From assembly GCA_030528605.1 (NCBI GenBank), contig JAUMYO010000003.1:21316-73469 (forward strand): DNA of 52,154 nucleotides, read 5' to 3'. The stretch comes from Peptostreptococcaceae bacterium (lineage in GTDB: Bacteria; Bacillota; Clostridia; Peptostreptococcales; Filifactoraceae). The stretch's first letter is position 1, and the number at the start of each line of letters is the position of its first letter. Below the pieces are notes generated by a model. The model was not told the origin of the DNA and ran no database searches. It was given only the letters and a program-made list of their open reading frames with translations. Positions 45,710-52,154 of this stretch are shown in pieces. Made by a program: the position numbers and the translations under genes.

Positions 45710-46813
45710 AAAATATCTGAAGCAAATTATCTCGTTGCCACCAAAAATACCGAAAGATATCGAATGATCTTGCGATATTTTTTTGTGGAGCACGAAAGAA
45801 TGCGTGATCATATCTATCCCGAACATATCCTTGAGCATATCCGGAGCATCCCGGGTCATGAAAACTATAGCGAAAATGAGCTGAGTCAAGACCTCGATCA
45901 GCTCGTCGCTTGGAAGAACATCATCCCCTGTCAGGAGATCCAAAACCCGCGGACCATCGCCGAATTCAATCAAAAAATTTTCCGGTATCAGATCACATCC
46001 TATACCATCCGGATCGAGCGGATGCTTGAGCAGCTCGAAAAATCGGGAGAGGAATTTCGCGGTTCGTTGGACAAAAAACCTTTTGAGAAGCTCTATCTCG
46101 CTCTCTGTGATTTTTTGGAAGAAGATCATGAAGAACGATCAGCGGAAAACTGGCATTATGTATTGAATATCTTCACCTCGGTACGCGAAAATACCGCGGA
46201 TCATCCGGCATATCTAAGCAGCGAAAAAGCAAGCGAATGGATGAAAAGAGAAAGTTTTTTTGCTTATAAGGAAAAATTTATCAGTTATTTGCGCGATTTT
46301 GTTCAAGGGAGCTATCAGATGGCGATCAAGATCCAAGATCTCTTGGAAAAACAGGATGAAGCTCTTTTAACGGAAAGATTTGTTGCATTATCCCAAGTCC
46401 CGGATCTCACTCCGCGTTTTGAAGATATCCAAACAGATCAGGATATCAAGGTCGAAGAACTGAAGGAGCTGTGGAGCACGATACGTCAATGGTTTGTGCA
46501 AAGCTCCGGACATCCCTCTCAATATCAGATCTTACAAGAACGTACAAATAAAACGATCCGAAATATCACGGCAAATATTCGTCGGATCGGAGAAAGAAAT
46601 CGCCGAAAACTCAGCCGAAAAAAAGACTATCTGCATGTTGCAAAATGGTTTTTAGATGCACAGAGCATCGATGAGGCTCATTGCATCGCTTCCGTTAAAA
46701 ACCTTAATATCTATCAGCTGATACGAGAAAAAGGCTCCAACATCGTCGTCAGTCAGGAATATCATTGGAACGGCGCCGAACGCATAGAAGGAGGCACCTA
46801 TGATCAAAAGTAA
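45710..46813 (+). pseudogene. Wadjet jetA (DUF2397/TIGR02677) remnant fused in frame to a jetC tail
   Basis: Homology to DUF2397 proteins starts at codons reading ISEANYLVATKNTERYR, before the first ATG (45764); a TAA at 45707 precedes them and no ATG, GTG or TTG lies between, so the natural start is lost. From 45764 the 349-codon frame follows the family: RYFFVEHERMRDHIYPEHI, DLDQLVAWKNIIP, QITSYTIRIERMLEQLE, AYKEKFISYLRDFV and KDYLHVAKWFLDA. After DEAHCIAS (about codon 310, near 46690) the family's last ~100-150 residues are missing. The sequence turns into LNIYQLIRE and YHWNGAERIEGG, which resembles the extreme C-terminus of TIGR02680 (JetC). The stop overlaps the jetD remnant behind a GGAGG site. 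In intact systems JetA is the kleisin of an SMC complex that cleaves plasmids. Confidence 0.8.
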
Positions 46814-47513
46814 AGCGATCGCATTTTTCAGAAACATTACAGGCAAACTTTTCTCATTTAGGCGAACATCTTCAAAAATACGATCTTCTGCACGATCTCT
46901 ACGCAACTATACGAAGTCCAAATTAGATCATGCCTCGATCGAAATACTCAATAACGCACTAAAGCACTTGCCCTTAGAAAAGATCACATACCTCCCTCTG
47001 TATGCGAACCGGATCACCGGTCACCCTCATGCTTTTGCCCGACAAGCGCCGCTCGGAGATTGGCTGGAAAAAATATTGGTCAAAAAATATGAAAGTGCGA
47101 TCCCTGAGGAAGAGCAAGAAAATTATTTTCAAAGCTCCAAAACGGAGCAGCGTTACCAACGGATGCTTCGATACGGTCTTTTGCCGGATGATATATCCAA
47201 CTTCGTGACCGTCAACAGCATTTTGGCTTACAAGGACACAGAGAAACCCGATCCGAATGGCAGACAACCTCAAAAGCAGGTACCCTGAACAGATCGACCT
47301 GAAATTTATGACCGAAAAATACTACCTCTTCTCCGATCCGAAAAACAAGATCGATGCTCGCAGACTCAAAAAAATAGAAAAGATCTTCGATGTCGATCTT
47401 GATCGCACATCTCAGCAAATAAAAAACTTGAATGCTCAGGATACCAAGAAGAATTGCTTGACCTTTATAGTGTTGAGATCGAGCAACTTTTTTATTCGGA
47501 GAGTTCGGTCTGA
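46800..47513 (+). pseudogene. Wadjet jetD (TIGR02679/DUF2399) remnant, deleted and frameshifted
   Basis: The first frame (46800-47288) keeps a native ATG with GGAGG and a central family block: ALKHLPLEKITYLPLYANRI, TGHPHAFARQAPLGDWL and LRYGLLPDDISNFVTVNSI. At about 47240-47257 it jumps in another frame to the C-terminal DUF2399 end (MADNLKSRYPEQIDL, DARRLKKIEKIFDV), so the middle, including the toprim-like nuclease core, is gone. A second frame change near 47441 is needed to reach YQEELLDLYSVEIEQL and the true stop TGA at 47511. Near 46864-46923 a competing frame reads EHLQKYDLLHDLYATIRSP, hinting at one more lesion. Intact JetD (about 400 residues) is the nuclease of Wadjet. Confidence 0.75.
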
Positions 47514-47955
47514 TACGGATACCCCTTTGAACTCCTGTATCGATACGATATGAGTGATACCCCTGACACTAAACCCATTTGAACAAATCGTGTCGAGCCG
47601 ATCCTCTATGAGTAGTAGCTCTGACCGTTCGTTTCAGCAACTTGGTCGATCCTTTCGTATCATTTGTCATCCGATCGGATAAAAGCGAAAATTTTTTATA
47701 CGATCTATTAGGTTGTGGTATAAGAGAATTTGTCGACATCACCGATCCTTAAAGATCAATCAAACTATTCAAAATAGATCACAGTGCTATGAAACGTCAT
47801 TATCGATCAGTATCTGTTGGAATACGAATATCCGATAAGATCACCACTCGAAAAGTTATTCTTCGGCTCGATTTGTAAAATATAGAAACCGAAAGCATGT
47901 TGTAGCGATTTGATCGGACCTTAGCATAAAAAGGGCGTTGTTCTCAAAAAGATAT
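47514..47955. other. Gene-free stretch after the Wadjet remnant
   Basis: About 440 bases without a credible gene. The part at 47643-47727 matches the intergenic repeat near 25180. The rest is AT-rich with many GATC sites and may be decayed remains of the lost locus or of a mobile element. Confidence 0.5.
47643..47727. repeat. Dispersed non-coding repeat 2, copy 2
   Basis: Contains ATCGGATAAAA, GCGAAAAT, TATTAGGT and GGTATAAGAG and aligns with 25180-25265. No frame is conserved between the copies. Confidence 0.55.
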
Positions 47956-47984
47956 TTGATAATTTAGATATTTTGTGATAAAAT
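47956..47984 (+). promoter_or_regulatory. Promoter of the cyclophilin gene
   Basis: TTGATA (47956-47961), 17-base spacer, TAAAAT (47979-47984), about 46 bases upstream of the start codon. Confidence 0.75.
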
Positions 47985-48030
47985 TAAATCGGTATCCGTA
48001 GTAAAAGTTTTTGATGTTAAGGAGGTTCTC

Positions 48031-49125
48031 ATGAAAAAGTTTAGTGTTTTTATGGCAATGTTACTTATCTCGACAACGCTGGGTACGACATTTGTATCTG
48101 CAGACAACAAAAATACGGTGGATCACACCAAGGAAGTCCAGACGAATCAGTATCGTGCTCATGGCGGCGACAGGGCAGAGATCACTGAGATGCTGAAGGC
48201 ATTGGTGAAAGACATCAAAGATCCGGAAGCTTATGCAAAATATATAGCAAAAGGAGCAGATGCCAAGGAGATCAAAGCTTATTTCAAAGATCTTGCGAAG
48301 TATGGCGAGATCAGTCTTCAGGCTCAAAATTTTGAGCGATTTTACCAAGTGGAAGGCTTTGATGAGTTCACAAGTTTTAGAGGGATCTTGCGATTCAAAT
48401 ATGTCATCAAGCGAGCGGACGGCAGATCCATCGAATATATCGATCTTCTCGGGGTAGCTAAGCTTGGCAAAGAAGCTACGGATTGGAAAGTATGGAAAGT
48501 GTTCTGGAGAGATCCGGGGATCGATGTAACGGATGTTCGTTTGATCCAGTTGGAGAAGCCGAAAAAGGGCGAAGAGATCTGTGTGATGACAACAGATGCC
48601 GGCGTGATCAAGTTCAGACTGTTCCCGGATAAGACACCTCTCACTGCTAAGAACTTCAAAGAGCTTGCTGAAAAAGGTTTTTATGACGATATGATGTACT
48701 CTCGCGTCATCAAAGACTTTGTTATCCAGATCGGCGACCCGGACCATCCGGAAAAAGAAGAAGTGTCGATCTATGACGGAAGATTCAAGGATGAATTCAA
48801 CAGAGATCTATTCAATTTCCGAGGAGCTTTGTGTATGGCGAATGAAGGTCCGAATACGAACACTAATGTATTCTACATCGTTCAAAACCCGAAAGCCAAA
48901 GATGATCATTTAGACCTGACCAGTCTTCCGCTGAATGCCGAAGCGAAATATAAAGAGATCGGCGGTCTACCGCATCTTGACAATCGATATACCGTTTTTG
49001 GACAAATATTTGAAGGGCTTGAGGTAGTGGACAAGATCGCTTCCCAAAAGACCAATGAAGAGGACAAGCCGGTGAAAGATCCGATCAAAGTATTAAAAAT
49101 CGAATTCAAAAAATACGAAGGATGA
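48031..49125 (+). CDS. Secreted cyclophilin-type peptidyl-prolyl cis-trans isomerase
   Basis: The 364-residue protein starts with a signal peptide (MKKFSVFMAMLLISTTLG, cleavage likely after VSA at about residue 24, no lipobox cysteine). Residues about 40-180 form a helical and beta region with no recognised domain. The cyclophilin domain is about 185-364: TDAGVIKFRLFPDKTPLTAKNF, FYDDMMYSRVIKDFVIQIGD, FRGALCMANEGPNTNTNVFYIV and YTVFGQIFEGLEVVDKI. The usual F-H-R active-site arginine is kept as YSRV, while the Ser-Q-F-F motif reads TNVFYI. It would fold exported proteins. AGGAGG five bases before ATG, own promoter, and an inverted repeat directly after the stop make it a single-gene unit. Confidence 0.9.
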   Translation: MKKFSVFMAMLLISTTLGTTFVSADNKNTVDHTKEVQTNQYRAHGGDRAEITEMLKALVKDIKDPEAYAKYIAKGADAKEIKAYFKDLAKYGEISLQAQNFERFYQVEGFDEFTSFRGILRFKYVIKRADGRSIEYIDLLGVAKLGKEATDWKVWKVFWRDPGIDVTDVRLIQLEKPKKGEEICVMTTDAGVIKFRLFPDKTPLTAKNFKELAEKGFYDDMMYSRVIKDFVIQIGDPDHPEKEEVSIYDGRFKDEFNRDLFNFRGALCMANEGPNTNTNVFYIVQNPKAKDDHLDLTSLPLNAEAKYKEIGGLPHLDNRYTVFGQIFEGLEVVDKIASQKTNEEDKPVKDPIKVLKIEFKKYEG

Positions 49126-49128
49126 TCA

Positions 49129-49232
49129 AAAGAGGCTGTTGCAATTTGAGATCCTTACACAAAAATATGATAGAAAACCTGTGGTTTACTCCCATATCTT
49201 GTGTGAGATCTGTATTTTGCGACAGCCCCTTT
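49129..49232. repeat. 104-bp element with long imperfect terminal inverted repeats
   Basis: AAAGAGGCTGTTGCAA at the left and the complement of AAAGGGGCTGTCGCAA at the right are nearly perfect inverted ends. Pairing continues inwards through GATC...TTACACAA and TTGTGTGAGATC, giving arms of about 33 bases and a loop of about 36. The ends look like insertion-sequence termini (GAGGCTGTTGCAA type), so this may be a miniature element or solo remnant. It starts 4 bases after the cyclophilin stop and may also act as its terminator, although only a short T-run follows. Confidence 0.7.
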
Positions 49233-49714
49233 CTGTTATGGCTCAGCTTGCGAGCATAGTATCATCGTTCCTTTGAACTATCGATAGCAACGATCCTTAT
49301 TCCATAAAAGTCAAACGGCTCTTCGCGGTCACAAGCCGGATAGGACGCGATCTATTGGAGAATAGTATTATACCGAAACCTGATAGAAAGAATAAAAATC
49401 GTATCCATTCTTTATTCGATCCGATCGATACGTTGATCTAACAAATTCTTCAAAGTATCATCCATAGGGATCGGATCAACATGAGATCCTTTTTTCAAGT
49501 ATGATCGCCAATTCTCGGAAATATCGATGCTGACAGACCCTGCCGCTTCGATCGTTTTCTGAAATCATCGCTTCCCCTTTTGCTTATACTATTATCCAAT
49601 AAAATAGGCATATAAACACCGTTCCGATGGGATACTGCAGCGGTGCGCTCGCCGCTTCCTACAAGCTATAAAAATAAAAATGTTGTTAAGTGATATCGCT
49701 AAAGGATAATAGTA
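49233..49714. other. Gene-free stretch between the cyclophilin and ArsC-like genes
   Basis: About 480 bases with no credible gene on either strand. It holds repeat copy B (49380-49500) and the 12-bp inverted repeat pair (49586-49715). AATAGTATTA occurs near both 49370 and 49710. Confidence 0.5.
49380..49500. repeat. Dispersed non-coding repeat, copy B
   Basis: Aligns with 5822-5935 in the same orientation at about 70-75 percent identity by eye. The best block is AAGTATCATCCATAG followed by GATCGGATC (49453-49477). No shared reading frame. Confidence 0.7.
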
Positions 49715-49715
49715 T
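49586..49715. repeat. 130-bp segment bounded by a perfect 12-bp inverted repeat
   Basis: ATACTATTATCC (49586-49597) and GGATAATAGTAT (49704-49715) are perfect complements. The right arm reaches into the stop codon of the ArsC-like gene. It could be a miniature element or a terminator arm; the 106-base interior is not strongly paired. Confidence 0.5.
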
Positions 49716-50065
49716 TACTGTAAAGAATCTTCCCATTCCGCGACTTTAAACCCGACCAAAACTTTATTCCCGTCTACGATAAGCGGACGCTTTACCAGCA
49801 TCCCGTTTGTCGCCAAAAGTTTCAGCTGCTCCTCATCGCTCATCGTCGGCAATTTGTCCTTCAGCTGCAGCTCTTTGTATAAAAGACCGCTCGTGTTGAA
49901 AAACTTTTTGAGCGGCAAACCGCTCTTTTCATACCACTGCTTCAGCTCTTCATAAGAAGGATTCGCCTCCACGATATGACGATCCTCGTATTTTATCTTG
50001 TTCTCATCCAACCATTTTTTCGCCTTTTGGCAGGTAGAACATTTCGGATATTGTAAAAATAACAT
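49715..50065 (-). CDS. ArsC/Spx/MgsR-family thioredoxin-fold protein
   Basis: The 116-residue protein begins MLFLQYPKCSTCQKAKKWL, with a Cys9-x-x-Cys12 redox pair, followed by RHIVEANPSYEELKQW, NTSGLLYKEL and VKRPLIVDGNKVLVGF, the family pattern with the conserved Arg before Pro. Members are either arsenate reductases using glutathione-like thiols or Spx-type redox regulators of RNA polymerase; this YffB/MgsR-like form is of unknown role. The start at 50065 is set by GGAGG; an ATG four codons upstream overlaps that site. Confidence 0.9.
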   Translation of the reverse strand: MLFLQYPKCSTCQKAKKWLDENKIKYEDRHIVEANPSYEELKQWYEKSGLPLKKFFNTSGLLYKELQLKDKLPTMSDEEQLKLLATNGMLVKRPLIVDGNKVLVGFKVAEWEDSLQ

Positions 50066-50168
50066 TTCGACCTCCATTATTTTAAAATATTTTATGATAA
50101 TTTCTTTTTTGCTATACTACATCAAATTAGATCCCCCATAAAAAGAAATAGATTAACGTATTTCCTCT

Positions 50169-50570
50169 TCACTTTAAGGATTCAGCTATCGTTTCTATAA
50201 GCGCTATATCCGCCGGAAGCCATTCAACGCTATACAACTCTTCTTTGGCAAGCCATTTACCCTGTTCAGCTTCCCTTAGAATTATATTCCCTTCTGTAAT
50301 TATACACCAAAAACAGTCCATACTTAAATGAAAAGTAGGGTAATCATATTCAATTGTATCTATCAATGGACCAAGTTCAATAGTAACATTTAATTCCTCT
50401 TGAATTTCTCTAAATAAAGCTTGCTCTGATGTTTCCCCTTCCTCTATTTTACCACCAGGAAATTCCCATTTACCTTTGAACTCTCCATATCCTCTGGCAG
50501 TTGCAAAAATCTTTTTCTTGTCTTCAAAAGAATTACATAGGACTGCAGCTACAACTTTTACCGTTTGCAC
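50169..50570 (-). CDS. Nudix hydrolase, MutT-like (8-oxo-dGTP diphosphatase type)
   Basis: The 133-residue protein has a complete Nudix box at about 40-62 (GKIEEGETSEQALFREIQEEL) with Glu55, Glu58 and Glu59 as metal ligands. KGKWEFPGG and the N-terminal VVAAVLCN match MutT, which removes oxidised dGTP; CTP pyrophosphohydrolase activity is an alternative. The start is GTG with GGAGG four bases upstream, inside the last codons of the gene upstream (13-base overlap), so the pair is coupled. Codon use and base composition are AT-rich, unlike the rest of the window. Confidence 0.9.
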   Translation of the reverse strand: MQTVKVVAAVLCNSFEDKKKIFATARGYGEFKGKWEFPGGKIEEGETSEQALFREIQEELNVTIELGPLIDTIEYDYPTFHLSMDCFWCIITEGNIILREAEQGKWLAKEELYSVEWLPADIALIETIAESLK

Positions 50571-51403
50571 TGATCCTCCTTATAAAAGTTTTTTATATAA
50601 TCAAATTGAGCAATATAAGGGTTTTCTTTAATAATGGCTTTTAAAAATATTTCTGCTAGCTCTATATTAAGTTCATACAAATATCCCATATTCCCAGCTC
50701 CTTCTTTATTAAAAGGAGAGTACTTAGCTTTAGAATATTTAATAATCTCATCTTTAAAATCTGAAGTCTTGATCAATTTCATTAACCCCATATAATCACA
50801 ATCAATTTTTCGCCCATCTTTTTCCCACATATTTTCAGTTGCTAGTTCACTTGGTTGATCGCAGTTATAATACATTCCTTTAGCAACACTAACCGCCTTT
50901 ATATACCCTTCACTTCCATGAAGAATAATATCTCCAGCGCTAACCGTCATCATTCTTTCCCAATGGTGAATTTTTTTCCCTGACTTATTAGAAATTGGAG
51001 CCCAAAGATATCCTCCCTTAAATTCTTTATCAAATGTCCTTCCTTGAAACACAAAGAACACTGATCTTCTTTCTTTACTTTGATGCGAAGTGGTCTCAAA
51101 CTTTTTTTCAAGAAGATTTTCTCCTTCTTCCTTTTTTACTGATTTAATGTTTTGTTGAAATTGTGTATACGATTTCTCTTCATGAGTTTTTTGAGATTTT
51201 AATTTTTTCCTTTTATTTATTTCAAGATCAATATCCGATTGAACTTCCTCATCTTCAGCAACAATATACTTCTCAAATGAATCCGGAAAAACAAATCTTG
51301 ATAACTTCGAAGTAAATTGGATCGTAACATATCGCCCATTAACTTCAATTATCTCTCCTAAACCAAAATCGTTATGTCGTACTTTTAGTTTTAATAATTC
51401 CAT
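50558..51403 (-). CDS. Tudor-like plus EVE/PUA-like domain protein
   Basis: The 281-residue product is not a named family. The N-terminus (KVRHNDFGLGEIIEVNGRY, about 7-25) resembles the small Tudor-like tail of PcrA helicases and related DNA-binding proteins. A charged Lys/Glu linker spans about 55-115. The C-terminal half reads FFVFQGRTFDKEFKGGYLW, HHWERMMTVSAGDIILHG and IKAVSVAKG, the layout of EVE/PUA-like domains that read modified bases and are common in restriction systems. A role in sensing modified DNA or RNA is inference. It is coupled to the Nudix gene and very AT-rich, fitting recent acquisition. Confidence 0.6.
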   Translation of the reverse strand: MELLKLKVRHNDFGLGEIIEVNGRYVTIQFTSKLSRFVFPDSFEKYIVAEDEEVQSDIDLEINKRKKLKSQKTHEEKSYTQFQQNIKSVKKEEGENLLEKKFETTSHQSKERRSVFFVFQGRTFDKEFKGGYLWAPISNKSGKKIHHWERMMTVSAGDIILHGSEGYIKAVSVAKGMYYNCDQPSELATENMWEKDGRKIDCDYMGLMKLIKTSDFKDEIIKYSKAKYSPFNKEGAGNMGYLYELNIELAEIFLKAIIKENPYIAQFDYIKNFYKEDQCKR

Positions 51404-51489
51404 TGATCCACTTCCTTTTCATTTTTACATCGAACAATTATTATCAAACGCTAATTTAATATATCCATCTGTTGTGAGGCTCTTTATCC

Positions 51490-52154
51490 TTATTCATCTA
51501 ATTCCCAATACCCATTATTCCCGCTACCAACATATTTTAAATTATCTATTTCTTGGATCGTTTTAACACTTACCCCTGCTTTATCCGCAATGTCTCGTCT
51601 TGTGATCTTATTGTTTATTTTCACTTGCTCTTTAATAAAATCGATCAATTCTTGCTTATTGCGAGGGACATCGTGAGGGACATTTTCTCCTCCTACTTTT
51701 TGTGTAGCTATCTTTTTAAGCGGAATAATCGTTTTGAATATATTTCCTTCTTCAAAGATAGGATCCTCTCCTGAATAAAGCCGTGTGTACTTATAAGTAT
51801 TTCGCATCCCTGATCCAAGCTTATCTGCAAGACCAATTTCCCTGAACACTTTGGATATTGGTGGGTTTTTAGGAAAAGGCTCAAATTTTTGTAAGTCTAA
51901 TGCTCCCATTCCATGCGCAATATTACTATTTTCAACCATAATTTTCTCTTCATCGATTATTATTTTCGCAGGAAATCCACTGGCATAATCTCTATGAGAC
52001 AATGTATTTGTAACGATTTCTCTTAATATTAGATCCCTTGCATTGACATTGATGATCCCATCTAAGACAAATAGATCATTTAAATGCTTCCTACCAAAGC
52101 TAATAAGACGATCATAACTGTCAATTAAATTAGTGATCACAACATCCCGATCGT
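51490..52154 (-). CDS. RecG-like/AlbA_2-type ATP-binding protein (partial, C-terminal part)
   Basis: The frame is open to the window edge. It reads VITNLIDSYDRLISFG, then REIVTNTLSHRDY and GLADKLGSGMRNTYKY, the hallmarks of the HATPase_c_4 domain that follows an AlbA_2/Schlafen-like domain in proteins annotated as RecG-related ATP-binding or transcriptional regulators. The C-terminus is a winged helix (ITRRDIADKAGVSVKTIQEI). The N-terminal part lies outside the window; an internal GTG at 52140 should not be taken as the start. Such proteins are frequent in genomic islands. Confidence 0.8.
   Translation of the reverse strand, partial: DRDVVITNLIDSYDRLISFGRKHLNDLFVLDGIINVNARDLILREIVTNTLSHRDYASGFPAKIIIDEEKIMVENSNIAHGMGALDLQKFEPFPKNPPISKVFREIGLADKLGSGMRNTYKYTRLYSGEDPIFEEGNIFKTIIPLKKIATQKVGGENVPHDVPRNKQELIDFIKEQVKINNKITRRDIADKAGVSVKTIQEIDNLKYVGSGNNGYWELDE

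Noticed and set aside
45764-46813. Intact DUF2397 gene starting at the ATG at 45764
   Set aside because: Family similarity continues about 18 codons upstream of that ATG to a stop without a start codon, and the C-terminus is replaced; it is a remnant.
47257-47553. Independent 98-residue gene
   Set aside because: It is the C-terminal piece of the broken jetD, followed by out-of-frame sequence after a frame change.
52140-52140. GTG start for the last gene
   Set aside because: The frame stays open upstream (DRDVVITNLI) and the family has an N-terminal domain there, so the gene continues past the window.
1-52154. tRNA, rRNA or replication origin
   Set aside because: No cloverleaf with CCA-type end, rRNA segment or DnaA-box cluster was recognised; the GATC richness is uniform and not origin-specific.

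Overview
The window looks like a chromosomal segment of a low-to-moderate GC Gram-positive bacterium of the class Clostridia. The support is strong AGGAGG-type ribosome sites, some TTG and GTG starts, a T-box leader, and firmicute housekeeping sets (ireB-ruvX, scpA-scpB, RNase J, trigger factor-clpP-clpX-lon-engB, nifS-iscU with an Rrf2 regulator). The genus cannot be fixed from the sequence alone; a member of the Peptostreptococcales or a neighbouring order is a guess. Nearly every gene is on the minus strand. Only a decayed defence locus and a secreted cyclophilin, between about 45.6 and 49.1 kb, are on the plus strand.

Layout from left to right: the start of a secreted protein (1-45) with an 80-bp tandem repeat behind it; flavodoxin, long glutamine synthetase, PLP lyase, M18 aminopeptidase and PcrA (0.3-8.1 kb); a nitroreductase; a type II restriction-modification pair (9.1-11.2 kb); HPr-like protein, AsnA, RNase G, the DUF2344/radical SAM pair, ScpB/ScpA, M50 protease, RNase J, DUF1292, RuvX, IreB and AlaS (11.4-24.2 kb). 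AlaS is preceded by an NTF2-like gene and an alanine T-box with a consensus promoter. Then come the iron-sulfur genes iscU-nifS-iscR, a Gx transporter with a NusG domain II protein, a Na/Pi cotransporter, an FAD oxidoreductase, the DUF881/EngB/Lon/ClpX/ClpP/trigger factor block, UPF0489, YchF, and nqrBCDEF for a Na+-pumping NADH dehydrogenase with no nqrA beside it (25.3-45.4 kb).

The most unusual content is at the right. At 45.7-47.5 kb lies the wreck of a DUF2397-type Wadjet anti-plasmid system. A promoter survives. The jetA homologue lacks its start and is fused in frame to what looks like the last residues of jetC; jetB and most of jetC are gone; jetD is broken by an internal deletion and at least one frameshift. 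The gene-poor stretches around it (47.5-48.0 and 49.1-49.7 kb) hold inverted repeats and copies of two dispersed non-coding repeats whose partners lie at 5.8 and 25.2 kb. From about 50.1 kb to the end the DNA is clearly more AT-rich and carries a Nudix hydrolase, a Tudor-like/EVE-like protein and a RecG-like ATP-binding protein, which suggests an acquired island.

A genome-scale oddity runs through the window. The tetramer GATC is several-fold over-abundant (roughly one per 30-60 bp in the core) in coding and non-coding DNA alike, and falls to near background in the right-hand island. No rRNA, tRNA, CRISPR array or intact insertion sequence was seen.
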